Assembly (NCBI GenBank): GCA_022841915.1
Contig: JALHQN010000003.1
Location: 357,553-421,552 of the forward strand
Length of the DNA: 64,000 bases
Reading direction: 5' to 3'
Source of the DNA: Burkholderiales bacterium
Lineage (GTDB): Bacteria > Pseudomonadota > Gammaproteobacteria > Burkholderiales > WYBJ01
A program made the position numbers and the translations under genes. Shown one piece after another: positions 53,776 to 61,669 of this stretch. The notes below the pieces were generated by a model. It was not told where the DNA came from and did not search any database. It saw only the letters and a program-made list of their open reading frames with translations. Position 1 is the stretch's first letter, and each line of letters starts with the position of its first letter.

Positions 53776-55086
53776 CTACTTCAGCATGCTGGCGAGCAGC
53801 GTTGCGATTCCGAGAAAGGAAAGAAATCCGGTGACGTCGGTGACCGTCGTCAGAAAGATCGACGACGCCGTGGCGGGATCCTGGCCGAAGCGGCGCAGCA
53901 GGATGGGCACCAGGGCGCCCGCGATGCAGGCCACGCTCATGGAGATCACCATGGCACTCGAGATGATGACTACGAGGCCGAGCGAACCGCTCCACAGCCA
54001 GACCCCCAGCGACGTGGTCAGCGCGACGGCGAGGCCGTTGACGAAACCGGTGGCGGCCTCCTTCCAGACCAGACGCGGCCACTGCCGCAGCGAGACTTCC
54101 CGCAGCAGCAGGCTGCGCATGGTGACGGCGAGCGCCTGATGGCCGGCATTGCCCGACTGCCCGGCCACGATCGGCATCAGCACCGCGAGGGCGGTGAATT
54201 GCGCGATCGTGCTCTCGAACATGCCGACGATCGAGGCGGCGAGAAACGCTGTGACCAGGTTCAGTTGCAGCCACGGCAGGCGCTTGCGCACGGCGAACAA
54301 GGCGCCCGACGAGGCACGCTCGTCCCGGCTCGCGCCGACCATGGTCTGGATGTCGACGCTCGTCTCCTGCTCGAGGGCGGACACCAGGGCAGCCTGCCGG
54401 ATGACCCCGAGGAAGCGCCCGTCCGACCCGATCACGGGCAGTTCGGTGATCGGTTGCTGCTGCAGGATGTCGACGACGTCTTCGCGCGGATCCAGATCCT
54501 TGGCCACGGCGAGCGGCGGTTTGAGCAGCGTCGCCAGCGGCCGGTCGTGCTCGGCGACGGCGAGTTCCTGGATTTCCACCCGGCCCGCGAGGCGGCCCTC
54601 GTGATCGACGACGAACAATTCGCGCAGCCCGCGACGCTCGATGCTCTTGAGCCGGGTCAGTGTTTCGCCCACGCTCAGATCGGCACGCACCGGGCTGATG
54701 ACCGGATCCATCAAGCGGCCTGCTGTGGCATCCGGATAGGCGAGTAGATCGCGCAGTTCGCGTGCGACCGCCGTCTCGAGCCGGCCGAGCAGACGCTCGC
54801 GCTCCTCGGCCGTGCATTGCGCGAGCACGGCGGCGCTGACGGCGGGCCGAGCCGCGGTCAGCAACTCGCACGCCAGAGGAGCTTCCAGGCGGCTCAGCAC
54901 GGCACGCGCGATATCCGGCGCGAGCCTTTGCCAGGCTCGCACTGCGGCGCGGCCAGGGTAGGCGCCGAGGAGCGCGGCGATGTCCTCGACCGGCAGGATT
55001 TCGAGTTCGCGCGCTGCTTCGTGCGGAAACTCGGCGAGGAACCGCTGGGTTAGGGCGGCGTAGGCGGGTTGGGCGGCGGTGCTCAT
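53776..55086 (-). CDS. mgtE: MgtE-family magnesium transporter
   Basis: 436 residues from ATG 55086 (MSTAAQPAYAALTQ). The N-domain (ELEILPVEDIAALLGAYP ...) is followed by two CBS domains (MDPVISPVRADLSVGETLTRLK and LKPPLAVAKDLDPREDVVDILQ) and five C-terminal membrane helices. The pore-lining motif LMPIVAGQSGNAGHQALAV is present. MgtE is a Mg2+-gated channel that admits Mg2+ (and Co2+). The start overlaps the stop of the upstream regulatory-domain gene by four bases, so both are translated together. Confidence 0.92.
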   Translation of the reverse strand: MSTAAQPAYAALTQRFLAEFPHEAARELEILPVEDIAALLGAYPGRAAVRAWQRLAPDIARAVLSRLEAPLACELLTAARPAVSAAVLAQCTAEERERLLGRLETAVARELRDLLAYPDATAGRLMDPVISPVRADLSVGETLTRLKSIERRGLRELFVVDHEGRLAGRVEIQELAVAEHDRPLATLLKPPLAVAKDLDPREDVVDILQQQPITELPVIGSDGRFLGVIRQAALVSALEQETSVDIQTMVGASRDERASSGALFAVRKRLPWLQLNLVTAFLAASIVGMFESTIAQFTALAVLMPIVAGQSGNAGHQALAVTMRSLLLREVSLRQWPRLVWKEAATGFVNGLAVALTTSLGVWLWSGSLGLVVIISSAMVISMSVACIAGALVPILLRRFGQDPATASSIFLTTVTDVTGFLSFLGIATLLASMLK

Positions 55087-55934
55087 GGCTCCTCCGGCTG
55101 CACCCGCTTGACCGCCGGCAGCAATCCGAGGCTTGCCGTGCTCAGACCCGAGACGATCTCCCAATAGCTGCCCGCCAGGGCGCCGGCGACTGATCCCGTG
55201 CCCGGCGCTTCGGTCGCGCCACGGTTGCGGCTGCGCAGCGCCTGTGCCAGTGTCACTCGGCGCAGAACGCCGATCAGCCGCTTGTCGCGATCGATCACGG
55301 GCAGGGCTTGCGATCTGTCCCACAAGCTCGAGGTGCGCGCCGATGCGATCGGCATCATGACCGACAAGGTCGTCGCCACCGGTCGAATCAGGCCGGACAG
55401 CATGGCGCGCTCGTCGGCGCGCAGGAGCGCGTGCAAGCCGATGCGCCCGTGCAGATGCTGTTCGGCATCGACCACGAAGAGATGGTCGAGTTCGGAATCG
55501 GGGGCGGTGCGCAGATGGGCAAGCGCAGCCTGAACATCGAAGCTCGCAGGCACGGCAACAACCGAAGAGTCCATCCACGCCCCCACGGTGTCGTCGGGAA
55601 ATCCCAGCAGCATCTGCGCCGCAAGGGCCGCGGCGGGCGGCATGCCGGCGAGCAATCGCGCACGCATCGTCGCCGGCACGTGCCGCAGGATGGCGACCGC
55701 ACTCTGGTGACTCGTCGCGTTGAGCAGTGCGCTGGCATTGTGCTCCGGCATGCCCGTCAGGACGCGGGCAGCCGCGGGGGGCAGCATGGCGGCCATCGCA
55801 GCCGCACCCGAGTCGGGCGGAATGGCGGCGAACATGGCACTGGCGTCTTGCGTCGGCAGGCTTTCGAGCACACGCGCCGCTTCCGTGGCGTGCGTGCGCA
55901 CGAAGGCGAGCACGAGGTTCCGGCTGTCAGCCAT
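55083..55934 (-). CDS. Stand-alone MgtE N-domain/CBS-domain protein
   Basis: 283 residues from ATG 55934 (MADSRNLVLAFVRTHATEA). It repeats the cytosolic architecture of MgtE: an N-domain of helical repeats (RVLESLPTQDASAMFAAIP, RVLTGMPEHNASALLNA) followed by CBS-like segments (AWMDSSVVAVPASFDVQAALAHLR, VVDAEQHLHGRI, LPVIDRDKRLIGVLRRVTLAQAL). It lacks the five membrane helices. It therefore looks like a soluble regulatory subunit able to sense Mg2+ or nucleotide and modulate the MgtE encoded right after it. It overlaps both neighbouring genes. Confidence 0.8.
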   Translation of the reverse strand: MADSRNLVLAFVRTHATEAARVLESLPTQDASAMFAAIPPDSGAAAMAAMLPPAAARVLTGMPEHNASALLNATSHQSAVAILRHVPATMRARLLAGMPPAAALAAQMLLGFPDDTVGAWMDSSVVAVPASFDVQAALAHLRTAPDSELDHLFVVDAEQHLHGRIGLHALLRADERAMLSGLIRPVATTLSVMMPIASARTSSLWDRSQALPVIDRDKRLIGVLRRVTLAQALRSRNRGATEAPGTGSVAGALAGSYWEIVSGLSTASLGLLPAVKRVQPEEP

Positions 55935-56751
55935 GGTGGGTTTGCGGGAGCACCAGGATCGGTTGGTCGTTGTAGACACGCCCGGGAAGCGTGACGCGCC
56001 CCTCGGGGGTTTCGAGCACGATGCCGGTCGAAGTCAGATCCAGAATGCGACCCTCGTGGCCGGCGGTGCGTATCGTCTGGCCGATCGCGAACGCCTGGCG
56101 CAGGTAATGCGCACCGATCAGATTGGCGATGAAGTCGCGCGCCCCCAGTCCGACCGCCAGTGCGACGCCGCCTGCGACGACGCCACCGAGTGCGGCGGCG
56201 AAGATGGCAAGAAAGGTGATCCGGATGCCGATCTGGTCGGCGCCGACCAGCACTGCGCCGGTCAGGACCGTGACTTGAACGACGCGAGCGAGGAGGGCGC
56301 GCTGCGCGGGATCGATGCGCGGCGAGGTCGCCTGCACCAGGTTGGCGAGGAAGCGCGACAAGACGTAGCCGGCGATCACGATCAGCACGCCCGCCGCCAG
56401 GGTGGGCAGGTACCCGACCAGTCGCGCGAGCCAGTCGGTAAACGAAGTCAGTTCGAGGACGTGCGTGGCTGCCGTCACGAAGACCAGCATGGTCGCCCAG
56501 AAGACGATCTGCGCGATCACGACCGAGGCGCGGCGCATGCGGATCGGTTCGGCACCGGCGGTCGAGCCGATGCGTGCGGCCAGTGTCTCCACCAGCAGCA
56601 CGGCGCGCATCGTGAGCGCGCGCAGGATGCGGGCAAGCAGCCAGCCGAGGAGGAGCAGCAGCATCGCGCCGAGCAGGCTCGGAAGAAAGTCGAGCGTGCG
56701 CTCGACGATCTCGGAACTGGCGCGCTTTAGCGCGTCACCGAGGTTGTTCAT
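55927..56751 (-). CDS. Small-conductance mechanosensitive channel-like protein (MscS family)
   Basis: 274 residues with about four membrane helices (LDFLPSLLGAMLLLLLGWLLARIL, VVIAQIVFWATMLVFVTAATHVL, LVGYLPTLAAGVLIVIAGYVLSRFL and the pore helix region). FAAALGGVVAGGVALAVGLGARDFIANLIGAHYLRQAF resembles the MscS TM3/cytoplasmic entry, and a small beta domain follows (IGQTIRTAGHEGRILDLTSTGIVLETPEGRV). The compact size is closer to CmpX-type conserved-TM proteins than to E. coli MscS. It heads the MscS / MgtE-regulator / MgtE operon and overlaps the next gene by eight bases. Confidence 0.82.
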   Translation of the reverse strand: MNNLGDALKRASSEIVERTLDFLPSLLGAMLLLLLGWLLARILRALTMRAVLLVETLAARIGSTAGAEPIRMRRASVVIAQIVFWATMLVFVTAATHVLELTSFTDWLARLVGYLPTLAAGVLIVIAGYVLSRFLANLVQATSPRIDPAQRALLARVVQVTVLTGAVLVGADQIGIRITFLAIFAAALGGVVAGGVALAVGLGARDFIANLIGAHYLRQAFAIGQTIRTAGHEGRILDLTSTGIVLETPEGRVTLPGRVYNDQPILVLPQTHHG

Positions 56752-56990
56752 GGTTCGGCATGACGATGGTATCCCGGCATGGCGCAGGATGCGCGCGCCG
56801 GCTCAGCCGGACTGCGGTGGAACGCGCAGCCGGCGCTGGTCTCGACGGGTTGGCCACGCGCGAGGGCTCTCGCGATGGACGAGACAGCCACGACGCTCCG
56901 ACTCGGGCGCTCGGGTTACGGGTCGACATGCCGCAGGCCGGCGAGCGTGTTCGATCGCGACATGAGCGGCGCATGCGGGCGCCGCTCGTC

Positions 56991-57668
56991 TCAGGCCCCT
57001 GCGCTGCGGGCCGCGGACACGCCGATCATGCAGTCTCGCGTCACCAGCGCCGCGAGCTGCTCTTCGCTCATGCCCTCGGTGTTGGCCGGGCGCATGGGCA
57101 GCACGAGGTAGCGCAGGTCGGCTGTCGAATCATGCACCCTCACGACCGTGTTGTCGGGCAGTGTGGTGCCGAACTCGGCGAGCACGGCGCGCGGCTCGTT
57201 CACGACTCGGGATCGATAGGCGAAGCTCTTGTACCAGGCTGGCGGCAAACCGAGCAGCGCGCGCGGATAGCACGAGCACAGAGTGCAGACGACGATGTTG
57301 TGCACCTCCGGGGTGTTCTCCACGGCGACCAGCTTCAATTCGCGGATGCTCATGTCGAACCCCAGGCGGGTGCAGGCGGCGTTCGCGTCTTCGAGCAGTG
57401 CGGCCTTGAATTCGGGATCGACCCAGGCGCGGGCCACGACCTTGGCGCCGCCCGCGGGCGAGCGCGAATCCATGTCCTCGATGGCTGCGCGGATCTCGTC
57501 GGCGGTGAGGATGCCTTTTTCGATCAGCAGCTCGCGCAGCGCGATCTCCATGCGGCGCGGATAGGTCAGGGTGTCGTCGACGTCCGCCTGAAAGGGGTGT
57601 TTCTGCCCCGGCGGATGCGAATGATCGTGGTGATCGTGGCCGTGGTGGTGGTCGTGATGGTCGCTCAT
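56991..57668 (-). CDS. Nitrile hydratase/thiocyanate hydrolase catalytic (alpha/gamma-type) subunit, Co-type
   Basis: 225 residues. The metal site VCTLCSC (V127-C133) matches cobalt-type nitrile hydratase and thiocyanate hydrolase, whose second and third cysteines are oxidised and bind the low-spin metal. PRALLGLPPAWYKSFAYRSRVV and RVHDSTADLRYLVLPMRP follow as in the family. The first 20 residues hold ten histidines (SDHHDHHHGHDHHDHSH), unlike usual alpha subunits, and could bind cobalt or zinc. It overlaps the beta C-half gene by four bases. The substrate (nitrile or thiocyanate) cannot be fixed. Confidence 0.88.
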   Translation of the reverse strand: MSDHHDHHHGHDHHDHSHPPGQKHPFQADVDDTLTYPRRMEIALRELLIEKGILTADEIRAAIEDMDSRSPAGGAKVVARAWVDPEFKAALLEDANAACTRLGFDMSIRELKLVAVENTPEVHNIVVCTLCSCYPRALLGLPPAWYKSFAYRSRVVNEPRAVLAEFGTTLPDNTVVRVHDSTADLRYLVLPMRPANTEGMSEEQLAALVTRDCMIGVSAARSAGA

Positions 57669-57964
57669 GGACGTGCCTCCGAGGCCGCTTCCAGCCAGTG
57701 TTCGTAGATGTCGATGTCGAGCGTGTCCGACTTCGGGCCGATGTACTGGGGCCAGACCTGGGCCTGGACGAAGCGGATCCGGTACAACGCCTTCAGTGGA
57801 GTGCCCGGCCTGAAGTAGGCCAGCTCTTCCGGGTTCTTGAAGTATCCGCAGAACCGCTCCACGACGCCTTCGTGGCCACGGATGTAATAGGGGGTGCGGA
57901 TGTGTCCCGGCGCGTCGATCTTGCGCACGCGCACCTTGTCGCCTGGCTGGAATTGTGGATTCAT
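57665..57964 (-). CDS. Nitrile hydratase beta-subunit C-terminal half (split subunit)
   Basis: 99 residues from ATG 57964. FQPGDKVRVRKIDAPGHIRTPYYIRGHEG is the SH3-like barrel of the nitrile hydratase beta C-terminus, followed by ALYRIRFVQAQVWPQYIGP and the end motif LDIDIYEHWLEAA. In ordinary nitrile hydratase this module is fused to the N-half. Separate genes for the halves are known for thiocyanate hydrolase (ScnA/ScnB) and toyocamycin nitrile hydratase (ToyK/ToyL). It overlaps both neighbours by four bases (ATGA). Confidence 0.85.
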   Translation of the reverse strand: MNPQFQPGDKVRVRKIDAPGHIRTPYYIRGHEGVVERFCGYFKNPEELAYFRPGTPLKALYRIRFVQAQVWPQYIGPKSDTLDIDIYEHWLEAASEARP

Positions 57965-58269
57965 GGCAGCTGGTTCTGACGTTGTTCGACTTCGGCGAGC
58001 TTGTTGGAGAGCTCCTCGATGGTGATCACGCCGCGCAGGATCATGTTGTTCGCCAGGGCCTGGATGCGGCGCTCCGCATACCCGGAGCCCAGATAGGTTT
58101 CGGCGCCGATCGTCTCGAGTGCTCGACGGCCCTCGTCGCTGCGAGTGAGCTTCTTGCTGCCGAGCACGGCGATGAGCGCCTCGACGCGCTTCTCCCAATG
58201 CTGCAATTCGTGTTCGTGCCGATCGATCGGTCCGGCGGGTTGCCCGCCCATGTCGTGGTAGTTGCGCAT
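57961..58269 (-). CDS. Nitrile hydratase beta-subunit N-terminal half (split subunit)
   Basis: 102 residues from ATG 58269, which has an AAGGAG ribosome-binding site. MRNYHDMGGQPAGPI resembles the beta N-terminus (NGVHDLGG...GP). HWEKRVEALIAVL, AETYLGSGYAERRIQALANNMILRGVIT resemble the helical part (YYERWL...E.G). It opens the three-gene operon in the order N-half, C-half, catalytic subunit, the same as scnB-scnA-scnC of thiocyanate hydrolase. It is divergent from the CoxL-like gene across 209 bp. Confidence 0.85.
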   Translation of the reverse strand: MRNYHDMGGQPAGPIDRHEHELQHWEKRVEALIAVLGSKKLTRSDEGRRALETIGAETYLGSGYAERRIQALANNMILRGVITIEELSNKLAEVEQRQNQLP

Positions 58270-58478
58270 TTTGGCTCCTTGGCCCGGTGGTGCAGCGGCG
58301 TGCGCTCTGATTCTAGCGAGCGTCCCCGGTGACGGCAAACCGAGCGCACGCGCAGGGGTTGCCGGGTGCGCCCGGTCTGGTCGCGCCGCCGCCCGAATGC
58401 GACAATGCGCCGAACTCATTGCACCGTCCAGCGCCCGGGGGTGCATCAGGCAATCGGAATACGAGGGGAGAGGTCCGC

Positions 58479-60791
58479 GTGGATACACATCATCATCGTT
58501 ACTTCAACGTCGGCGGCATTCGTGCAGTGCGGCTGGAAGATCCCCGGCTCATCACGGGCCGCGGCAACTACGCATCGGACTGGAACCTCGAAGGCCAGCT
58601 CTACGCCGCGTTCTTGCGCTCGGATCGTGCGCATGCCCGCATCCTCTCGGTCGATGTCGAGCGAGCCCGCGCCTTGCCCGGCGTGCGTCTGATCGTCACC
58701 GGCGAGGACGCCGTGCGCGCGGGCTATATCAAGGCGCCCCACGCGCTCACGTTCACCGGCGTCGACGGCGGCAAAGCCAAGATTCCGAACCGTCCCGCGC
58801 TCGCCCATGAGCGCGTGCGCTACGTCGGCGAGCCCGTGGCCATGGTGGTCGCGGATTCCGCGCTGCTGGCCCAGGACGCCGTCGAAGCGATTGCGATCGA
58901 ATACGACGACCTGCCGGCGGTGATCGGCCCCGAGCAGGCGCTAGCCCCAGGCGCGCCGCAAATCCACGGCGACGTGCCCGGCAACTGCTCGATCGAGGTG
59001 CAGGTCGGGGATCGCGTAGCCGTGGACGACATCTTCGCCCGGGCGCATCACGTCACTCGGCTGAAGGTCGATTGCACACGAGTCACGCCCTCGCCGATGG
59101 AGCCGCGCGCCTGTCTGTCGACCTTCGATCCGGCCGACGAGAGCTACACGATCCGCGTCTGCCTGCAGGGCATCCTGACGATGACGCAGCAGATCGCCGC
59201 TTATATGAATGTGCCCAGCGACAAGGTCAAAGTCATGGGCAAGGATGTCGGCGGCGGATTCGGGCAGCGCAGCACGGTCTATCCGGAGTACGTGATGACG
59301 TTGTACGGCGCCCGGCAGCTCGGGCGCCCGGTGAAATGGGTGTCGAGCCGCTCCGAAGGCTTCATGACCGACACCCACGGACGCGCCAACATCGGCGATG
59401 GCGAGCTTGCGATGGACGAGAACGGCCGCTTTCTCGCCATCCGCTTCGACTGGATCACCGACCAGGGCGCCTATATTTCGTCCGGTGGTCCGGGCTACAT
59501 CCGCAACATCATCAACTGCCTCACGGGGGTCTATGCGATCCCGGTGGCGCATGCGCGCTTTCGCGTCGCGCTGACCAACACCTGCCTGGTTGCCTCCTAC
59601 CGAGGCGCGGGGCGACCGGATATCGCGTACGCCGTCGAGCGGATGGTGAATCAGGCGGCCAGCGAAATGAAGATCGATCCGGCGGAACTGCGCCGTCGCA
59701 ACTTCATTCCGACCGACGCCTTTCCTTATACGACGGCCACCGGCACGGTCTACGAGGTGGCCGACCTGCCGGGGCTGCTGCAGAAGGCGCTGACGACGGC
59801 CGACTATGCCGGTTTCGAGCAACGCCGCGCGGCGTCGGCTGCGGCCGGAAAATTGCGGGGTCTGGGCATCTCGACCGTGATCGAAGCCAGCGGTCTGGGC
59901 GGTGCGCCCAAAGACGAAATCCTGATCGAAGTCGATGCCGAAGGCACGGTCACTGCGTATTCGGCCTCGCAGTCCCAAGGCCAAAGCCACGAGACGACGA
60001 TGGCCATGATCATCGGCGATGCGCTGGGGATAGACGCCGAACGGGTGAAGCTGCGCCAGACGGTGCCCGAGAAGGGCATCGTCGGCAACGCGTCGGGCGG
60101 TTCGCGCACCATGGTCGGTGCGGGCAGTGTCTGCAAGATCGCCGCCGATCTGCTGATCGAACGCGGGCGGTCGCTGGCGGCCGAGGAATTCAACGTCGAG
60201 CCGTCGCAGGTCGAGTATGCGCGGGGCACGTACCGCACGCGCGAAGGCGACAATACGCTCACCTTGGGCGGGCTTGCGCAGCGGCGTGAATTCACCGCGC
60301 GCGGCGAAGGCAAGTTCGGCTCGACCTGGCCCAACGGTTGTCATGTCGCGGAGGTCGAGGTCGATCCCGAGACCGGCAAGTCCGAGATCGTGAGCTATGT
60401 CGCCGTCGACGACTGCGGGGTGGCGATCAACCACACCGTCGTCGAAGGCCAGGTGATGGGCGCGGTCACGCAGGGCGCAGGCCAGGTCTTCGGCGAGCAC
60501 ATCGTCTACGATCCCGAAACCGGCCAACTCGTCACCGGCAGCTTCATGGACTACGTGATGCCGCGTGCCGGTCTCGTGCGCGAAATTCGCATGGCGGAGC
60601 ACGCGACGAAATCGACGCTGAGCCCGCTCGGAGTCAAGGGCGTGGGCGAGGCGGGCTGCACTGCGTCGCTCGGCGCACTGACCAACGCCGTGCACGATGC
60701 GATCGCGCGCGTGGGGGTCGGGGCGATCGACATGCCGCTCACGCCGTCCCGCTTGTGGCACGCGATGCAGAAGGCGCGCACGGCGAAGTAA
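58479..60791 (+). CDS. Orphan xanthine dehydrogenase/CoxL-like molybdopterin-binding subunit
   Basis: 770 residues from GTG 58479 with a GGGGAGAGG ribosome-binding site. VGGIRAVRLEDPRLITGRGNYASDWN and YAAFLRSDRAHARI are the family start. KDVGGGFGQRS is a cofactor-binding loop. The active-site loop reads YRGAGRP, the form II pattern, not the YRCSF of true CO dehydrogenase. GVKGVGEAGCTAS holds the catalytic glutamate. It would hydroxylate an aldehyde or N-heterocycle, but needs 2Fe-2S and FAD partners, and neither is adjacent. They may come from elsewhere on the chromosome. Confidence 0.9.
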   Translation: MDTHHHRYFNVGGIRAVRLEDPRLITGRGNYASDWNLEGQLYAAFLRSDRAHARILSVDVERARALPGVRLIVTGEDAVRAGYIKAPHALTFTGVDGGKAKIPNRPALAHERVRYVGEPVAMVVADSALLAQDAVEAIAIEYDDLPAVIGPEQALAPGAPQIHGDVPGNCSIEVQVGDRVAVDDIFARAHHVTRLKVDCTRVTPSPMEPRACLSTFDPADESYTIRVCLQGILTMTQQIAAYMNVPSDKVKVMGKDVGGGFGQRSTVYPEYVMTLYGARQLGRPVKWVSSRSEGFMTDTHGRANIGDGELAMDENGRFLAIRFDWITDQGAYISSGGPGYIRNIINCLTGVYAIPVAHARFRVALTNTCLVASYRGAGRPDIAYAVERMVNQAASEMKIDPAELRRRNFIPTDAFPYTTATGTVYEVADLPGLLQKALTTADYAGFEQRRAASAAAGKLRGLGISTVIEASGLGGAPKDEILIEVDAEGTVTAYSASQSQGQSHETTMAMIIGDALGIDAERVKLRQTVPEKGIVGNASGGSRTMVGAGSVCKIAADLLIERGRSLAAEEFNVEPSQVEYARGTYRTREGDNTLTLGGLAQRREFTARGEGKFGSTWPNGCHVAEVEVDPETGKSEIVSYVAVDDCGVAINHTVVEGQVMGAVTQGAGQVFGEHIVYDPETGQLVTGSFMDYVMPRAGLVREIRMAEHATKSTLSPLGVKGVGEAGCTASLGALTNAVHDAIARVGVGAIDMPLTPSRLWHAMQKARTAK

Positions 60792-60906
60792 TCGAACACT
60801 GGAAGCGGACGCCTTGCGGCAAAGCGACCGCGGGGCAGGCAGTCGCACACCGATTGCGGGGATGGGTCCGGGTACGCTGAATGAGCCAAGCGCCGAGGAG
60901 CCCGGA

Positions 60907-61617
60907 ATGAACGACGACGACCGATCGACTGGCAGGCTGGTGAACCGTCGCGATGCACTGGCGGCATTGGCCGCCTTGGGTATGAGCTTCGCTGTGCCTG
61001 GGGCAGCGCGTGCCCAGGAGCCTCCCGCCTGTATCGCCCGGCCCGAGCAGACCGAAGGGCCTTTTTTCGTCGACACGGGTCTGGCGCGATCGGATGTCCG
61101 GGTCGATACGCGCACTGCGGTTGTCGAGACGGGCGCGCCGCTGCAACTCGCCTTTCGGGTATCGCGCCTGGATTCGAGCGGTTGTCGGCCGCTGCCCGAT
61201 GCGCACGTCGACCTGTGGCAGTGCAATGCCCGGGGTGTCTACTCGGGCGTGCGCGATCCTCGGGCGGACACGCGCGGCAGCGACTTCCTGCGCGGGTATC
61301 AGACGACCGATGCTTCCGGCATGGCCCGGTTCCTCACCATTTATCCCGGCTGGTATCCCGGCCGGGCGGTGCATCTGCATTTCCTGATTCGCACCGGCCG
61401 CGGGATGCGGCGCGAAGAGTTCGCCTCGCAGTTGTATTTCGACGATGGGTTGTCCGACCGGGTGCTCGCCCGGGCGCCGTATGCCGAGCGTGGAGCGCGC
61501 ACGGTGAGGAATGCGGGCGATTTCATCTACCGCCGCGGCGGCCCGCAATTGCTGCTTGCCGTCGGGGAAGAGGGCGGGCGGTTCGCCGCAACGTTCGATA
61601 TCGGGCTGCAGTCCTAG
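60907..61617 (+). CDS. Intradiol ring-cleavage dioxygenase-like exported protein
   Basis: 236 residues from ATG 60907. The N-terminus carries a Tat-like twin arginine (R14-R15 in NRRDAL) and a hydrophobic stretch ending near PGAARAQ, so it is probably exported folded. The Fe(III) ligands of protocatechuate 3,4-dioxygenase-type enzymes are at Y112 (NARGVYSGV), Y150, H156 and H158 (GWYPGRAVHLHFL). Known enzymes cleave catechol-type rings between the hydroxyls. Extracytoplasmic members are less characterised. It lies 115 bp after the CoxL-like gene and before an aldo/keto reductase. Confidence 0.85.
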   Translation: MNDDDRSTGRLVNRRDALAALAALGMSFAVPGAARAQEPPACIARPEQTEGPFFVDTGLARSDVRVDTRTAVVETGAPLQLAFRVSRLDSSGCRPLPDAHVDLWQCNARGVYSGVRDPRADTRGSDFLRGYQTTDASGMARFLTIYPGWYPGRAVHLHFLIRTGRGMRREEFASQLYFDDGLSDRVLARAPYAERGARTVRNAGDFIYRRGGPQLLLAVGEEGGRFAATFDIGLQS

Positions 61618-61669
61618 TCCGGGGTTTCCGGGCAACGCGCGAGCCGTTCCGTTTCACCGAGGAGGACGC

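Noticed and set aside
58479..60791. Assignment of the CoxL-like protein as aerobic CO dehydrogenase.
   Set aside because: The form I active-site motif with cysteine is absent (YRGAGR instead), and the CoxM/CoxS genes are missing.
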